Shown here one piece after another: positions 61,311-64,000 of a DNA stretch of 64,000 nt. Origin of the DNA: DATARH01 sp035550515. GTDB lineage: Bacteria > Pseudomonadota > Alphaproteobacteria > ATCC43930 > CGMCC-115725. How positions within the stretch are numbered: position 1 is the stretch's first letter; every line of letters starts with the position of its first letter. Below the pieces are notes generated by a model, which ran no database searches, was not told the DNA's origin, and worked only from the letters and a program-made list of their open reading frames with translations. The stretch spans positions 1 to 64,000 of the forward strand of contig DASZOZ010000045.1 of assembly GCA_035550515.1 (NCBI GenBank). Reading direction: 5' to 3'. Made by a program: the position numbers and the translations under genes.

Positions 61311-61958
61311 TTAAGGCGGGGAGCGCAAAGGAGGCGCTGAGGATTTGATGGCTTGAAGGAGCGCGCGCACTGTCGCTGCCGGATCGGCGGCGCGCATCGC
61401 TTCGCCCATCACGGCGATGCCGGCGGCGCCGGCGGCGAGGCAGGAGCGGGCGTTGCCCGGGTTGATGCCGGCGAGGGCGATCACCGGCCCTGTCGCGGCA
61501 TTGGCGGCCGCTGTGAGGCCAGCGAGACCCAAGGCCGGGCCGTAGCCGGGTTTGCTGTCGGTCAGGAAGACCGGGCTGACCGTCACATAATCGGCGCCCG
61601 CGGCAATCAATGCGACCGCCTCGGCCGGGCTATGGGCCGAGACGCCGACCAGCCCCTGCGGCAGCCGCGCGCGGGCCGCCGCCGGGTCGCCGCCCGACGG
61701 CAGATGTACTCCGCCGGCGCCGGCCGCGATCACCGCGTCGAGATCGTCATGGGTCGTCACCGTCGCGCCATGGCGGCGGCCGATCGCGACAAGCTCGACG
61801 AGCAGCGCCAACCGCTCGGCGGCGGGCAGGTCCTTTTCCCGCAGGCTGAACCAGCGGCACCCGGCGGCGAATGCGGCGGCCGCGATCTCCACGAGCGGAC
61901 GCCTGGCCTGCGAGCGGTCGGAAATGACCAGCAGGGGCGGGTTGGGCAACGGGACCAT
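61311..61958 (-). CDS. thiE: Thiamine-phosphate synthase ThiE
   Basis: 215 residues; ATG 61958 overlaps the mmgE stop by one base (TGATG). TIM-barrel motifs: LLVISDRSQ, WFSLREKDLPAAERL, VTTHDDLDAVIAAGAGGVHLP (pyrophosphate site), GVSAHS, YVTVSPVFLTDSKPGYGPALG and GIAVMGEAM. It joins HMP-pyrophosphate and thiazole phosphate to thiamine phosphate. The last residues (SSAPPLRSPP) are encoded by a dispersed repeat (61322-61343). No other thi gene and no TPP riboswitch is seen. Confidence 0.9.
   Translation of the reverse strand: MVPLPNPPLLVISDRSQARRPLVEIAAAAFAAGCRWFSLREKDLPAAERLALLVELVAIGRRHGATVTTHDDLDAVIAAGAGGVHLPSGGDPAAARARLPQGLVGVSAHSPAEAVALIAAGADYVTVSPVFLTDSKPGYGPALGLAGLTAAANAATGPVIALAGINPGNARSCLAAGAAGIAVMGEAMRAADPAATVRALLQAIKSSAPPLRSPP
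61322..61343. repeat. Dispersed repeat, copy B (inverted relative to copy A)
   Basis: AGCGCAAAGGAGGCGCTGAGGA, the reverse complement of copy A at 56589-56608 with a 2-base difference. It forms the 3' end of thiE. Confidence 0.6.
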
Positions 61959-63301
61959 CACCCCGCCGCGGTGAGTTCGCGGGCGGAAAGGCGTTCCAGG
62001 TTCTTCAGCCGGCCGAACAGCACCGCGGGCGCGAGGCGCGCCCGGCCGACCTGGAGGCAGGCACCGAATTTCTCGAACAGCTCGTCATCGGAAAGCGGCA
62101 GCTCGGCGGCGCCGCGGGCGCGCCGCACCGGCGCGGTCGCCAACATCTCACCGCCGACCAGTTCGACCCGCACCTGGTCGTAGACCGAAGCGCCGGAGAC
62201 TTCCGGGTCGTAATTCCGGTTGGTTTCGACCGCGACCTTGGTCATCAGCGCCTGCACATCCGGGCGGCGGACAAAGCCGTCGGTGTATTCGGCGAGGGTC
62301 GCGCGATGCGCGATGACCGACGCGGCCATCGCAAATTCCATGCTGAACTTGCCTTCGAGCCCGGTCTGCGGCTGATGGTTGCGCAGGATCATCGCACGCG
62401 TATCGCTGATCTCGGCGGTGATGCGCGTCACCTCCTCGGGCTTGAACGGCCGCTCCTTGAGCAGGTCGAGCAGCCCGTCGAGCGTGCGGTGCACCGCATA
62501 GCAGGCCGGGTATTTCTTGATGCTGAGCCCGTTGCGCACGATGTGCCACGGCTCGCCGCGGGCGATCGGGCTGTCGCGGTCGATATTGCCCTGCGGCGAC
62601 ACCGCGACCAAAAACCCCTGCGGGTGTTCGAGCACGTCGGCCGCGGCCGTGAACCCCGCCTCGGCCATGCGCGCCGAGACCAGCCCGGCATGCGCCGCGC
62701 GGCCGGCATGGAACGGCTTGGTCATCGTGCCGAAATTGGCCATCAGCCCGCCGGCCTGCGAGGCGGCGAGCGCCAGCGCCATCGCCGTCTGTTCGCCATC
62801 GAGCCGGCGCAGCCGGGCGCAGGCGCCGGCGGCGGCGATCGCGCCGAAAATCCCGGTCGGGTGCCAGCCCTTGGGGCGCTGATCGTCGCGGTCGCGGCGC
62901 GACAGCTCGGCCCAGGTCTCGTAGCCGGCGACATAGGCGGCGATCATCTCGCTGCCCGCGGTGCCGAGCTCCTCGGCCTCGGCGAGGATCGCCGGCACCA
63001 GCACGGTCGACGGATGGCCGCGCACCGCGACATCGTCGTAATCGAACGCATGCGCGGCGGTGCCGTTGATCCACGCCGCCTCGGGTGCCGGCGCGGTCTC
63101 GCCGGTGAAGTACAGCGTCGCGCTGCCGGGCGGCGGGGCCAGCGCCTTTTTCAGCAGCTGCGGGGCATCGTCATGCGCGCCCGCGATCATCGTCGCGATG
63201 GTGTCGATAAACCCAGTGCGGGCGACCTCGATCGCCTCGGGCGGCAGATGCTGGAAGGACAGGTCGGCGACAAAACCGCCGAGGTCGCGGGTCAAGGGCA
63301 T
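61958..63301 (-). CDS. MmgE/PrpD-family protein
   Basis: 447 residues from ATG 63301 with GGAGG 7 bases upstream. LARDLGGFVADL-like start, FIDTIATMIAGAHDD, INGTAAHAFDYDDVAVRGHPST, RPKGWHPTGIFGAIAAAGA and GLSIKKYPACYAVHRTLDG are MmgE/PrpD blocks. Relatives include 2-methylcitrate dehydratase and cis-aconitate decarboxylase; no other methylcitrate-cycle gene is here. It is coupled to thiE downstream and divergent from hemD. Confidence 0.9.
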   Translation of the reverse strand: MPLTRDLGGFVADLSFQHLPPEAIEVARTGFIDTIATMIAGAHDDAPQLLKKALAPPPGSATLYFTGETAPAPEAAWINGTAAHAFDYDDVAVRGHPSTVLVPAILAEAEELGTAGSEMIAAYVAGYETWAELSRRDRDDQRPKGWHPTGIFGAIAAAGACARLRRLDGEQTAMALALAASQAGGLMANFGTMTKPFHAGRAAHAGLVSARMAEAGFTAAADVLEHPQGFLVAVSPQGNIDRDSPIARGEPWHIVRNGLSIKKYPACYAVHRTLDGLLDLLKERPFKPEEVTRITAEISDTRAMILRNHQPQTGLEGKFSMEFAMAASVIAHRATLAEYTDGFVRRPDVQALMTKVAVETNRNYDPEVSGASVYDQVRVELVGGEMLATAPVRRARGAAELPLSDDELFEKFGACLQVGRARLAPAVLFGRLKNLERLSARELTAAG

Positions 63302-63344
63302 GGCATCCTCCGTTGGCGGGCGAGTATGAAACATTTCCGGCCCA

Positions 63345-63383
63345 GGCAAAACTTGCCGGCAAAACTTGTTGGCAAAACTTGTC
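63345..63383. repeat. Three tandem 13-bp repeats between mmgE and hemD
   Basis: GGCAAAACTTGCC, GGCAAAACTTGTT and GGCAAAACTTGTC follow each other without gap (63345-63357, 63358-63370, 63371-63383). They lie in the 114-base divergent promoter region and start 44 bases upstream of the mmgE start. Confidence 0.85.
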
Positions 63384-63415
63384 ACCTCGCCGGGTTTGGG
63401 CGATGAAGGCGGATG

Positions 63416-64000
63416 ATGAAGTTACGCGCCCTCGTGACCCGGCCGCGCCATGAGGCGGCGACGTTGGCGGCGCTGCTGGCGGAACGCCGCGTCGACGCGG
63501 TCATCGAGCCGATGATCGAGATCGTCGATCGCCCGGCATCGCTGCCCGGCCTCGACGGCGTGCAGGCGATCCTCTGCACCAGCGCCAACGGCGCGCGCGC
63601 CCTGGCCCGGGCGAGCGGCGAGCGGACAATACGGCTGTTTGCGGTCGGCGATGCAACCGCCCGCGCCGCCCGTGCCGCCGGGTTTGTCGCGGTGGAAAGT
63701 GCCGACGGCGATGTCGAGGACCTGGCGCGGCTGGCCGCCGCGCGTTTGCGGCCGGCGGACGGACGCTTGCTGCACGTGGCGGGGAGCGAGGCCGCCGGCG
63801 ATCTCGCCGGCCGGGTTGGCGCGGCCGGCTTTGCCGTCGGCCGCGCGGTGCTCTACGAAGCGCGTGCCGCCGGCGCGCTGAGCCCGGCGGCGGCCGAGCT
63901 GATCGGTCGCGGCAAAATCGACTTGGCGCTGTTCTTCTCGCCGCGCAGCGCCGCGATCTTCGCGCGTCTCGCCACGGCGGCCGGGGTTGCCGACGGTCTT
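63416..64000 (+). CDS. hemD: Uroporphyrinogen-III synthase HemD (3' end outside window)
   Basis: The frame is open from ATG 63416 to the window end, 195 codons without a stop; GAAGG lies 6 bases before it. The start KLRALVTRPRHEAATLAALL, IEPMIEIVD, ILCTSANGARALAR, LFAVGDATARAARAAGF, LLHVAGSEAAGDLAG and LFFSPRSAAIFARL match HemD, which closes hydroxymethylbilane to uroporphyrinogen III in haem synthesis. About 40 residues are missing at the C-terminus. Confidence 0.9.
   Translation, partial: MKLRALVTRPRHEAATLAALLAERRVDAVIEPMIEIVDRPASLPGLDGVQAILCTSANGARALARASGERTIRLFAVGDATARAARAAGFVAVESADGDVEDLARLAAARLRPADGRLLHVAGSEAAGDLAGRVGAAGFAVGRAVLYEARAAGALSPAAAELIGRGKIDLALFFSPRSAAIFARLATAAGVADGL

Noticed and set aside
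63302..63415. TPP riboswitch ahead of the mmgE-thiE operon
   Set aside because: No CUGAGA-type core or matching helices were found; the leader consists mostly of the 13-bp repeats.

Overview
The window is a GC-rich (by eye clearly above 60%) chromosomal segment of an environmental Alphaproteobacterium, probably of the Rhodospirillales/Hyphomicrobiales type. The inference rests on a bacterial homospermidine synthase, an alphaproteobacterial-style ComEC, palindromic 'ATGCCCGG...CCGGGCAT' elements between genes, many catabolic singletons with tripartite or ABC uptake systems, and an AIDA-repeat/Hint surface protein. No rRNA, tRNA, CRISPR array, intact insertion sequence or phage gene was found. 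Coding density is very high and no gap longer than 300 bases lacks a gene.

Layout. 1-8.7 kb: 3' end of a type II secretion GspN/GspC-like gene, a Tat-exported M15-type murein peptidase, a DsbD/ScsB-type thiol reductase, homospermidine synthase, two small membrane proteins, a Sel1-repeat protein, an internally deleted glyoxalase-fold gene, and a four-gene run (phosphoesterase, MaoC hydratase, truncated haemoglobin, secreted protein). 8.7-20 kb: a TRAP carboxylate transporter (fused DctQM plus DctP), an LLM-class oxidoreductase, a VapBC-type toxin-antitoxin pair, an amidohydrolase, a thiolase/OB-fold pair split by a lone sugar-type ABC permease, and a Tat-exported solute-binding protein. 20-30.7 kb: hydrolases, FAH-family protein, SDR and aldo-keto reductase, the rluB-rsmD RNA-modification operon divergent from tadA, a membrane protein behind a Fur-like palindrome, a class III nucleotide cyclase with a guanylyl-cyclase-type substitution, an enolase-superfamily enzyme, a PAS protein with a degraded second copy beside it, an amidohydrolase and an extradiol dioxygenase. 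30.9-39.3 kb: a DUF3300 protein with a 30-bp coding minisatellite, a reduced Rieske protein coupled to an SMP-30 lactonase, a small winged-helix regulator, ComEC, and a split chromate transporter with a PAS protein. 39.4-44.6 kb: a complete dipeptide/oligopeptide ABC transporter core (BCDF) without its binding protein, a ParDE pair and a VOC protein.

44.7-49.8 kb holds the most unusual gene: one reading frame of about 1,694 codons that joins AIDA-type adhesin repeats, a self-processing Hint domain, two 'GWALD' beta domains and a GT-B glycosyltransferase. 49.9-64 kb: alpha/beta hydrolase, CysQ phosphatase, ClC-CBS channel, a PemK-type toxin fused to a second domain with its AbrB antitoxin, a fumarate-reductase-like flavoprotein, a sulfatase, a partly AT-rich acyltransferase, a GMC oxidoreductase, the coupled mmgE/prpD-thiE pair and the 5' end of hemD.

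How it fits together: most of the region is peripheral catabolism and uptake of organic acids, peptides and aromatic-type compounds, with housekeeping genes (rsmD, rluB, tadA, comEC, hemD, cysQ, thiE) interspersed. The best regulatory signal is a shared promoter/operator design (TTGAAC, 17-bp spacer, GTAAGG...CCTTAC inverted repeat over the -10) in front of two AbrB-type antitoxin genes 41 kb apart.
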